Source of the DNA: Chelativorans sp. YIM 93263
Lineage (GTDB): Bacteria; Pseudomonadota; Alphaproteobacteria; Rhizobiales; Rhizobiaceae
Direction: 5' to 3'
Length of the DNA stretch: 64,000 nucleotides
NCBI RefSeq assembly: GCF_028767125.1
Contig: NZ_JAKCWP010000009.1
Location: 98,242 to 162,241 of the forward strand
Below the pieces are notes generated by a model, which saw only the letters and a program-made list of their open reading frames with translations, did no database searches and was not told the origin of the DNA. Shown piece by piece: positions 57,204 to 64,000 of the stretch. Position 1 is the first letter of the stretch. Each line of letters opens with the position of its first letter. The translations under genes were made by a program, and so were the position numbers.

Positions 57204-58970
57204 ATGCGTTCCAAGGAAACAATGACGGCTTCAAAGCGCAGGAGTGCAGAGAGCCTCACAAAAGGCTTCAGGGGCATCTTCGGCTTTCTGTTCGGGATGT
57301 CAGGGATCATCAACATTCTCGCGCTTACGGGCGCGTTCTACATGCTTCAGATCTATGATCGCGCCCTCACCAGCGGAAGCGTACCGACGCTTTTAGCCAT
57401 CTCGGTTTTGGCCATAGGCCTCTACTTTTTCCAGGGTCTCTTCGACGCCATCCGTTCGCAGATACTCGTGCGCATTGGAGCGCGCCTGGACAGGAAAGTA
57501 GCACCGCTGGCGCATGAGGTGGCGATAGATATGCCGCGTTTCGGCTTTTCGACCGCGGAGGCGCTCGAGCGGGGCCGCGACGTCGATACGGTACGCGGCT
57601 TTCTCGGCAGCCAAGGACCGATGGCGCTTTTCGACCTTCCCTGGATGCCACTCTTCCTCGCTTTCGTCTACATGCTCCACCCGTGGCTAGGTGCCCTCAC
57701 GATCGGAGGGGCATTCGTCCTGACCATGCTTACGATCGTGGCTGAATTGCTGACACGGAGGTTGAGCTACGCCACCCACCAGGCCGCGGTCACCCGCAAT
57801 GCGATTGCAGATTCCAACACACGCAACGCCGATGTCCTGAAAGCGATGGGATTTGCCGGCAGGGCCATATTGCGGTTCCGGCGGGCCAACGAAGAACATC
57901 TGGAGCTGCAGACCCGAACCAACGACATCAGCGGCACGTTCGGCGCATTCTCCCGCGTACTGCGCATGATCCTGCAGTCAGCCGTTCTCGGGCTGGGAGC
58001 GTTTCTCACCATTCAGGGAGAATTGAGCGCGGGCGCAATTATAGCAGCCTCGGTAGCATCCGCCCGCGCGCTAGCTCCCATTGATCTCGCCATCGGCAAC
58101 TGGAAGAACGTCGTATCGGCGCGGACCGCCTTTGGACGCCTCAAGGAAACGGCGATGGCTCTAGCGGACAATGAAGTCCCAATGCCGCTGCCGGAACCAA
58201 AAAAGTCCCTGAAAGTGGAGACCATAACAGTCGCTGCTCCCGGTTCCGGCCGAGTCCTGCTGAGCGATGTAAGCTTCGAGATGAAAGCTGGACAGGCTCT
58301 CGGCATTATCGGCCCCAGCGGCGGTGGCAAAACGACGCTAGTTCGTGCCCTGACCGGCATCTGGCCTGTCTTGCGCGGGAGCGTGAGGCTTGATGATGCA
58401 GAGCTTTCACAGTGGGATGATGAGGCTCTCGGACAGTATGTCGGATACCTTCCACAGGAGGTGGCGCTGCTCGACGCGACGGTCGAGGAGAACATCTCGC
58501 GACTCCACGAAGGACCCGATGCCCGCGCCATTGTCGAAGCGGCAATGGCGGCGGGTGTCCATGAAATGATTGTACGGATGCCGGAAGGATATCGCACGGA
58601 GCTGGGACCGCTCGGCGTCTCGCTCTCAGGGGGGCAGCGGCAGCGCATCGGTCTGGCTCGCGCCCTATTCGGCAATCCGTTCGTCGTGGTGCTCGACGAG
58701 CCGAATTCAAATCTCGATGGAGAGGGGGAGCGGGCGCTCACCGCAGCAATCGAAGACGTGAAGAGTCGCGGCGGCATCGTCGTGGTGATCGCCCACCGCC
58801 CAAGCGCACTGGCTGCCGTGGACTTAGTAGCTGTCGTCCAGAACGGCAGAATGACAGCCTTCGGTCCCAAGGAAGAGATAATGGGCAACGCAAAAGCGCG
58901 GGAAGCTCCGGCCGCGGAGCTTAAGACCCGTCAAGAGGCGCGGCCCATGGCCGCTCGGGTGATGGCATGA
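57204..58970 (+). CDS. Type I secretion ABC transporter (PrtD family)
   Basis: 588 residues from the ATG at 57204 (GGGGGG 7 bases upstream; the ATG-like start at 57174 is less likely). About five to six transmembrane helices, then the ATPase: Walker A GPSGGGKTTLVRAL, signature LSGGQRQRIGLARAL, Walker B VVVLDEPNSNLDGEG and switch His in VIAHRPS. No N-terminal C39-like domain, as in PrtD/HasD exporters. It would drive both RTX proteins across the inner membrane. Its stop overlaps the next start by 4 bases. Confidence 0.95.
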   Translation: MRSKETMTASKRRSAESLTKGFRGIFGFLFGMSGIINILALTGAFYMLQIYDRALTSGSVPTLLAISVLAIGLYFFQGLFDAIRSQILVRIGARLDRKVAPLAHEVAIDMPRFGFSTAEALERGRDVDTVRGFLGSQGPMALFDLPWMPLFLAFVYMLHPWLGALTIGGAFVLTMLTIVAELLTRRLSYATHQAAVTRNAIADSNTRNADVLKAMGFAGRAILRFRRANEEHLELQTRTNDISGTFGAFSRVLRMILQSAVLGLGAFLTIQGELSAGAIIAASVASARALAPIDLAIGNWKNVVSARTAFGRLKETAMALADNEVPMPLPEPKKSLKVETITVAAPGSGRVLLSDVSFEMKAGQALGIIGPSGGGKTTLVRALTGIWPVLRGSVRLDDAELSQWDDEALGQYVGYLPQEVALLDATVEENISRLHEGPDARAIVEAAMAAGVHEMIVRMPEGYRTELGPLGVSLSGGQRQRIGLARALFGNPFVVVLDEPNSNLDGEGERALTAAIEDVKSRGGIVVVIAHRPSALAAVDLVAVVQNGRMTAFGPKEEIMGNAKAREAPAAELKTRQEARPMAARVMA

Positions 58971-61318
58971 TCGAAATCAAAGGAACGAGAACGCAAGAAG
59001 CGGAATCCAACGCTGCCCAGCGCTATTTCTTTAAGAACGCGAGCAAGAAATCGAAGACACCCGCCATTCTGGCCATTTCTATCACGGGCCTTGCCCTTTA
59101 CCTCAAATCGCTCTTTCCCGGCAGTGCAGAGGAGGAGGGAGAAGAAGCGGCCGGATCGGAAGAGAACGAACTGGTCGCGGAAGCCGATCCGCTAAACTTC
59201 CAAGAGCTACCACCGGAATTGTTGAACCAGAATCCCACAGGTACCGCAGAGGAGCCGACGGGGCCCGAAGGTTCGGGAGGAAGGCTGCTCGAGGTTACGC
59301 CACCAATGGATTTCACGCAGGTCGAGACGCTGGATCTGGGAGATTTTTATAGTCCCGAATTGAGTTGGGATGACTTTCAATCGCTCGGTGTCGAGAATCG
59401 GGCTTACTTGGCCGCAAACGATAATTCTGTCAGCCGCCAAGCGTTCGATCCGGTTGTGCCCGGTGCCGTAGTCGTCGAAAAAGAAGTTGACGGCGAAACC
59501 GATGGCAATGACAGCCAAACGGACGACGACATTGATGACGGAAAAGACGATGAAGCCGATGAGGACAATAAATCCGCGACGGACCGCGACAGCAACGACG
59601 GTAACTGCGGCGGGGCCTCCCAAACGAGCAACCGTGCCCCGAGAGTTGCAGGTCCTGTCTACCTCACGGATGTGTCAGGCTGCGCCATTCTCGCTATCGG
59701 TCTCTCAGAACTCTTGCAGAACGCAACGGATCCTGACGGAGACGCGCTCGCGGTGCAGAACCTTACGGTCTCATCGGGTTCGATTACACAGACGGATGAA
59801 GGCTGGGTTTTCCAGAGTGGGCCACAGATGCTCGGTCCCGTCACGATCTTTTACGATGTCACTGACGGTGGAGCCTCAGTATCACAGACTGCGCATTTTT
59901 CGGTCGTGAAGTCACGCCTCGAAGGAAGTTCCGGAGATGACGCGCTCCTGGGCAGCATGTGTGCCGACGAAATCGATGGTGGTAGCGGCGACGACAACAT
60001 TGACGGCCGCTGGGGCAACGATGTTGTCGTCGGCGGGGATGGACATGATCATATCGTCGCGGGAGCCGGAAACGACATCGTATTCGGCGGCAATGGCGAC
60101 GACATAATCTTCGGCGGTCAAGGCAGCGATCATATAGCCGGAGGAGCGGGCAATGACCGCCTCTTCGGAGAAGACGGTGATGATATCGTTTTCGGTAACG
60201 ATGGGAACGATCGCCTGAGTGGGGGGCACGGCGACGATCTGATGTCTGGAGGCGCGGGGAACGACATCGTTGCAGGGAATTCCGGAAATGACACTATCTC
60301 CGGCGATGAAGGCGAGGACATCCTGGAAGGTGGCTCCGGCAACGACGTCGTGGACGGCGGCTCGGGGGACGATTCCATTATGGACGGTACGGGAGAGGAT
60401 GTTGTCTACGCCGGAACGGGCAACGATGCGGTGGTCGCGAGCCTCGACGGCGAGAATGACCTTTATCACGGCGGAGAGGGTTGCGATGCGATCGACTATT
60501 CCGAGACCGTTGAAGGCGTAGCAGTAGACCTCGCGAAAAAAACCGCCGTTGGCATCGAGATAGGTAATGACAAAGTTGCGTCCTTCGAAGCGGCATATGG
60601 CGGCAGCGGCAGTGACGAGTTAACGGGAAACGAGGGCAGCGACACCCTGTACGGCAACCAGGGGGACGACCTGATCGATGGATCGTCCGGTGATGACGTG
60701 CTCTACGATGGAGAGGGTGAGGACACGGTTCTGGGCGGGGCCGACAACGATCGCTTTATGGCTGCAGCCGATGGAGACGACGATCATTTCGACGGCGGAA
60801 AAGGATGCGACACGCTGGATTATTCTGCGACGAAACAAGGTGTGACCGTCAATTTGCACAGCGGCACTGCGTGCGGCGTTGAGATCGGGGAGGACACCAT
60901 TTCCGGTTTCGAGACCGCCATCGGGGGAACAGGGGACGATTATTTCATCGCCGGAAACGCGCCCGCTGTGCTGGTCGGCGGGGAGGGGGAGAACACGTTC
61001 GAATTTCCACCCTCTCAGCCCCATGAGACCCCGAACGCTTCCAACTACGCGATTCTCGATTTCAAGGTCGGCGACCTGATCAGGATATCCAAATACGACC
61101 TATTCGAGGAAGTACTCGACGAACTGGACGACCGTTTCGAGCAAATATACGGCGATGACGCCGACGACAATATCCCGATACGTTACAGACACGAATGGAA
61201 TGATGAAATGGAGCGGACTGTGATCGAGGCCGACCTCAACGGAGATGACATCTACGAAATCTCGCTCTCGGTCCACGGGCACCGCGAGCTTGTAGTCTCC
61301 GAAGGCACCTTAAGCTAG
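58967..61318 (+). CDS. Second RTX protein with N-terminal membrane anchor
   Basis: 783 residues. A basic stretch and one hydrophobic helix (TPAILAISITGLALYLKSLF, residues 31-50) begin the protein, which is odd for an RTX substrate. An acidic Glu/Asp-rich region (50-220) follows, then a cadherin-like domain (about 222-315: ATDPDGDALAVQNLTVSSGS, TIFYDVTDGG) and calcium-binding GGxGxD repeats (about 320-660), and a C-terminus ending VVSEGTLS. Encoded between exporter and adaptor, so probably a surface- or membrane-retained partner of the peroxidase, or an adhesin. No enzyme domain seen. Confidence 0.88.
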   Translation: MIEIKGTRTQEAESNAAQRYFFKNASKKSKTPAILAISITGLALYLKSLFPGSAEEEGEEAAGSEENELVAEADPLNFQELPPELLNQNPTGTAEEPTGPEGSGGRLLEVTPPMDFTQVETLDLGDFYSPELSWDDFQSLGVENRAYLAANDNSVSRQAFDPVVPGAVVVEKEVDGETDGNDSQTDDDIDDGKDDEADEDNKSATDRDSNDGNCGGASQTSNRAPRVAGPVYLTDVSGCAILAIGLSELLQNATDPDGDALAVQNLTVSSGSITQTDEGWVFQSGPQMLGPVTIFYDVTDGGASVSQTAHFSVVKSRLEGSSGDDALLGSMCADEIDGGSGDDNIDGRWGNDVVVGGDGHDHIVAGAGNDIVFGGNGDDIIFGGQGSDHIAGGAGNDRLFGEDGDDIVFGNDGNDRLSGGHGDDLMSGGAGNDIVAGNSGNDTISGDEGEDILEGGSGNDVVDGGSGDDSIMDGTGEDVVYAGTGNDAVVASLDGENDLYHGGEGCDAIDYSETVEGVAVDLAKKTAVGIEIGNDKVASFEAAYGGSGSDELTGNEGSDTLYGNQGDDLIDGSSGDDVLYDGEGEDTVLGGADNDRFMAAADGDDDHFDGGKGCDTLDYSATKQGVTVNLHSGTACGVEIGEDTISGFETAIGGTGDDYFIAGNAPAVLVGGEGENTFEFPPSQPHETPNASNYAILDFKVGDLIRISKYDLFEEVLDELDDRFEQIYGDDADDNIPIRYRHEWNDEMERTVIEADLNGDDIYEISLSVHGHRELVVSEGTLS

Positions 61319-61349
61319 GACATCGGCGCTTAAAGTACGGGGGTTGCGA

Positions 61350-62654
61350 ATGAAACATGAGAACAGCAAGGAACGGACGTTCACGGTAAGGTCGCGGGTG
61401 TTTTTGGGCTGTACCCTCGGGTTTCTGCTCGTCGCGGGCGCTGGAGGATGGGCCGCAACCGCTCAGCTCGAAGGCGCTGTCATTGCACAGGGATCTGTGG
61501 CGGTGGACCAGAACCTCAAGTCGATCCAGCACCGAGACGGCGGTATCGTCTCCGAGATCGCCATACGTGAAGGAGATGGAGTCGAGAAAGGCCAAATACT
61601 GATCAGGCTCGAAGATGCACAAACGAAGGCAGAACTTGCGATTGTGAAGTCACAATTGATCGAGCTTGCTGCAAGGAAAGCCAGGCTGCTGGCCGAGCGA
61701 GACGGCCTTGAATCTATTGAGTTCCCAGAAAGCCTTTACCTTCAGCATCCCGATATCACTTTGTTGGTGAACGGCGAAACCAGACTCTTCGAAGGGAACC
61801 GCTTAAATCGCGAGAGTCAAAAGCAGCAGCTGGAACTAGGCGCTGAGCAAATCGGCGAGGAAATAAAGGGACTGGAAGCGCAGCGCGCCTCCAAGGACGA
61901 CGAAATCGCCCTGTTGGAAATCGAGTACGAGAAGATCAAGGGACTCGCTGACAAGAAGCTGATCGAGAACACGCGCATATACAATTCCGACCGTGACAAG
62001 GCACGGCTGGCTGGTGAGCGCGGCGAGATCGACGCGGCGATCGCAAGGGCTAGAACCCGCATGAGCGAAATCCGGCTGCAGATAATTTCAGTTGACGAGA
62101 CCGCCCGAACTGAAGCGCAACGTGAGCTAAGTCAGGTCGAAGCCGAAATCTCCGAACTAAATGAACGGCGGTATGCTCTTGAGGATCGCCTCTCGCGCAC
62201 TGATATTCGGGCACCGATTTCCGGGACGATCAATGAACTCAACATCCACACGATCGGCGGCGTTATCACCCCTGCGGAGGTATTAGTGACGATCGTGCCG
62301 CAGGATGCGAAGCTGAAGGTCGAAGCAAGGTTAAGTCCAGCTACCATCGACCAGGTGTCGTCCGGGCAGGCGGCAAGGCTGCGGTTCACGGCCTTCAACC
62401 AAAGGACCACGCCGGAACTCAAGGGGGAGGTGGTCCGCGTGTCTCCTGCCACCACTCGTGACCAGTCGACCGGTGAGACATTCTATCTCGGCGATATCCA
62501 AGTTTCAGAAGAAGAACTCGAAAAGCTTCGCGGCGAAGCTCTTCTCCCCGGCATGCCCGTCGAGGTTTACGTCACCACCGAAGAACGAAGTGCCATTTCA
62601 TATCTCGCGAAACCGCTCTCGGACCAGCTAAACCGCGCGTTCAGAGAGCGGTAA
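61350..62654 (+). CDS. Type I secretion membrane fusion protein (HlyD family)
   Basis: 434 residues from the ATG at 61350 (an in-frame TTG 6 bases upstream is unlikely). One N-terminal transmembrane helix (about 18-38), a lipoyl-like half HRDGGIVSEIAIREGDGVEKG, a long coiled-coil hairpin (about 90-280), the second lipoyl half RAPISGTINELNIHTIGG, and a beta-barrel region. It links the inner-membrane exporter to a TolC-type outer-membrane channel, which is not encoded here. Last gene of the operon. Confidence 0.95.
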   Translation: MKHENSKERTFTVRSRVFLGCTLGFLLVAGAGGWAATAQLEGAVIAQGSVAVDQNLKSIQHRDGGIVSEIAIREGDGVEKGQILIRLEDAQTKAELAIVKSQLIELAARKARLLAERDGLESIEFPESLYLQHPDITLLVNGETRLFEGNRLNRESQKQQLELGAEQIGEEIKGLEAQRASKDDEIALLEIEYEKIKGLADKKLIENTRIYNSDRDKARLAGERGEIDAAIARARTRMSEIRLQIISVDETARTEAQRELSQVEAEISELNERRYALEDRLSRTDIRAPISGTINELNIHTIGGVITPAEVLVTIVPQDAKLKVEARLSPATIDQVSSGQAARLRFTAFNQRTTPELKGEVVRVSPATTRDQSTGETFYLGDIQVSEEELEKLRGEALLPGMPVEVYVTTEERSAISYLAKPLSDQLNRAFRER

Positions 62655-62698
62655 GGGATGGGCGGCCAGCCCCCTGAAAGCAGCCCATCCCTTTCAAG
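62653..62698 (+). terminator. Intrinsic terminator of the RTX operon
   Basis: A perfect 11-bp stem (62653-62663 with 62683-62693) with a 19-base loop ends in TTTC. Its left arm begins inside the TAA stop codon of the HlyD gene. It also faces the converging regulator gene 60 bases on. Confidence 0.75.
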
Positions 62699-62753
62699 CT
62701 TGTCCTGCTGAAGCCCATTACGCAGGTAGGCTTCACTCTAATGAAACCTTTCG

Positions 62754-63416
62754 CTAGTTCCGCCAAGCATCGTTCACGCTGCCTGCCGCTTCAGCTTGGC
62801 GCAATGCGTTTGCAAGCTCGAGGCGGTTCTTTACGCTGTGCTTTTGCAAAAGGACTGTCATGTAATGCTTGACGGTGTTTTCCGTTAAACCCAGCTTGTT
62901 TGCAATTTCCTTGTTGGTACCGCCCTTCAAGAGCAGTTCGGCAACTTGTCGCTCACGGGTACTAAGCCTTGCCCGCCGTTCGGCAGCTTTCCGAATTTCG
63001 GCATGTCGCATGGAGACGATTACCTTGCCCGCAATGCCGGGGCTAATGAAGGTCTCGCCCGAAACGACTTTTGCAACAGCATCCTTGACCTCGTCGCCAG
63101 TGCATTCAGCAGCGAGATAGCCGCCAGCTCCGGCCTCAATCGCCTTTATCGCGTAGTCGATCTTGGTCACGGTGGGGAAAACAAGAACCTTGATGCCGAA
63201 GATCACGATCTTCGAGATCATCCGAATTTCGTGATCCCAATCCACGCAGTCCATCAACACCACTTCAGGCCTATGTTTCACCGCAAGATCGAATGTCCTT
63301 GTGGTATCCAAATCTGCATGGACGAGCCTGTATGTTTCATCTTCGCCAAAAATTCGCATGAGTCCCTCGAGAACGATTGGCTGTCGTTTCACGAGCAGGA
63401 TTCCGTGCTGTTCCAC
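62754..63416 (-). CDS. Second NarL-type response regulator
   Basis: 220 residues. The receiver is diverged: the second acidic residue pair at the N-terminus (IILVKRQ-like, here ILLVKRQ) is missing, while an Asp is kept in EVVLMDCVDWD, so phosphorylation may be weak or absent. The LuxR-type DNA-binding domain is normal: LSTRERQVAELLLKGGTNKE and IANKLGLTENTVKHYM. No kinase gene beside it. Its position, converging on the RTX operon, suggests a role in controlling that locus. Confidence 0.9.
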   Translation of the reverse strand: MEQHGILLVKRQPIVLEGLMRIFGEDETYRLVHADLDTTRTFDLAVKHRPEVVLMDCVDWDHEIRMISKIVIFGIKVLVFPTVTKIDYAIKAIEAGAGGYLAAECTGDEVKDAVAKVVSGETFISPGIAGKVIVSMRHAEIRKAAERRARLSTRERQVAELLLKGGTNKEIANKLGLTENTVKHYMTVLLQKHSVKNRLELANALRQAEAAGSVNDAWRN

Positions 63417-63699
63417 CTATTCCTCCCCCGGCCTGGTGAAGAGAAATTTTAATGGTTTGCCGATTCCCGCGCTACCGGATTATTAAATATTGATTAACAC
63501 AAATGTGGAGGTCTGTACGTCTTGCGAGGTAATGAGCGGCACGTGACGTGGAACACGCGGCCATTCGGCTATCTCCATCCGCTTTAGTCACACTCAGCCA
63601 TCTCAAGAGGAACTTCCGCCGTGCAGTTCACTCCGGGATCTAAACATCAGCTGGTCCGTGACGATGTGAGCTTCGCAATTAAAATTTTATGACGCAACT

Positions 63700-63714
63700 A
63701 TTGCATAACGCAAT
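63700..63714. promoter_or_regulatory. Candidate MarR operator
   Basis: ATTGC-ATAAC-GCAAT is a perfect inverted repeat 22 bases before the ATG at 63737, flanked by two more CGCAAT/CGCAAC half-sites (63672-63698). MarR proteins usually repress their own gene from such dyads. The rest of 63417-63736 shows nothing else definite. Confidence 0.5.
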
Positions 63715-63736
63715 TATTCTGGTGTTTGATGGTTTT

Positions 63737-64000
63737 ATGACGGTCGAACGCAATCCGAAAGATCCCTCCTCGAAGTCAAGCGAGAGCTTGGCGGTGCTGG
63801 GTGTCGATGATCTGGATTGCCTGGAAGACCTGTTGAGCTTCTACGTACGATCGGTGAACTATGCGCTTTCGGCCGATCTCGATGCGCGCTTGGAGAATCT
63901 GGAAGTCGCGCGAGGCACAGGGAAGATAACGGCTCTTTTGCTGATTGACTCCCATCCGGGGATACGTCCGTCCGCGATTGCAAAAGCCACGCTGCGTGAT
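63737..64000 (+). CDS. MarR-family regulator, 5' part (runs off the window)
   Basis: 88 codons are visible. The text ALSADLDARLENLEVARGTGK and ITALLLIDSHPGIRPSAIAK is the start of a MarR winged-helix domain. The ATG at 63737 is preferred over in-frame starts at 63689 and 63722 because the operator-like dyad overlaps the former. The gene continues beyond position 64000; its ligand and target genes are unknown. Confidence 0.85.
   Translation, partial: MTVERNPKDPSSKSSESLAVLGVDDLDCLEDLLSFYVRSVNYALSADLDARLENLEVARGTGKITALLLIDSHPGIRPSAIAKATLRD

Overview
The window looks like a chromosome segment of an alphaproteobacterium, most likely of the order Hyphomicrobiales (Rhizobiales). The gene set points there: purB beside a DUF2259 protein and a P1-family peptidase, a CoxD/CoxE/XdhC/molybdopterin accessory cluster, a DUF6634 protein, and a GTTC-N7-GTTC LexA box. 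G+C is high and coding density is good. The genus cannot be fixed from the sequence. I see no tRNA, rRNA, CRISPR array or replication origin.

Layout. 1-820: no gene. 820-8118: a giant LysM/DUF4781-like repeat protein. 8.2-13.4 kb: a minus-strand housekeeping block (methyltransferase, PurB, DUF2259 protein, P1 peptidase, periplasmic binding protein). 13.6-19.0 kb: a plus-strand run of flavin reductase, MoxR ATPase, CoxE/VWA protein, two split XdhC halves and a fused molybdopterin-binding/MobA-like protein, which together form a maturation set for molybdenum hydroxylases whose enzyme is not in the window. 19-30.7 kb: ordinary single genes (J-domain protein, MATE pump, aldo/keto reductase, alpha/beta hydrolase, PfpI, GH25 lysozyme, AAC(3)-I-like acetyltransferase, SRPBCC protein, MscS channel, DUF983 protein) with two gene remnants.

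30.8-47 kb is an accessory island. Its core is a Tn7-like transposition module (tnsA-tnsB-tnsC-tniQ, minus strand, 37.6 to 31.7 kb) whose tniQ carries a one-base frameshift. Next to it are a methionyl-tRNA synthetase fragment, a coiled-coil/membrane protein interrupted by an in-frame amber codon, and a set of genes suggesting a defence or mobile-element maintenance island: a TnsA-like nuclease plus a soluble FtsH-like AAA/zinc peptidase behind a perfect LexA (SOS) box, a VapC-type PIN toxin, a Phd/YefM-like antitoxin on the opposite strand, and a solitary C5 cytosine methyltransferase. The SOS-controlled nuclease/peptidase pair is the best candidate here for an undescribed system.

47.7-62.7 kb is a secretion locus. 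A NarL-type response regulator and its histidine kinase diverge from a type I secretion operon encoding an RTX haem peroxidase (a peroxicin-type protein of about 2350 residues), a PrtD-like ABC exporter, a second RTX protein with an N-terminal membrane anchor, and an HlyD-like adaptor. A second NarL-type regulator converges on the operon. No TolC-type outer-membrane protein is in the window. The window ends inside a MarR-family regulator gene.
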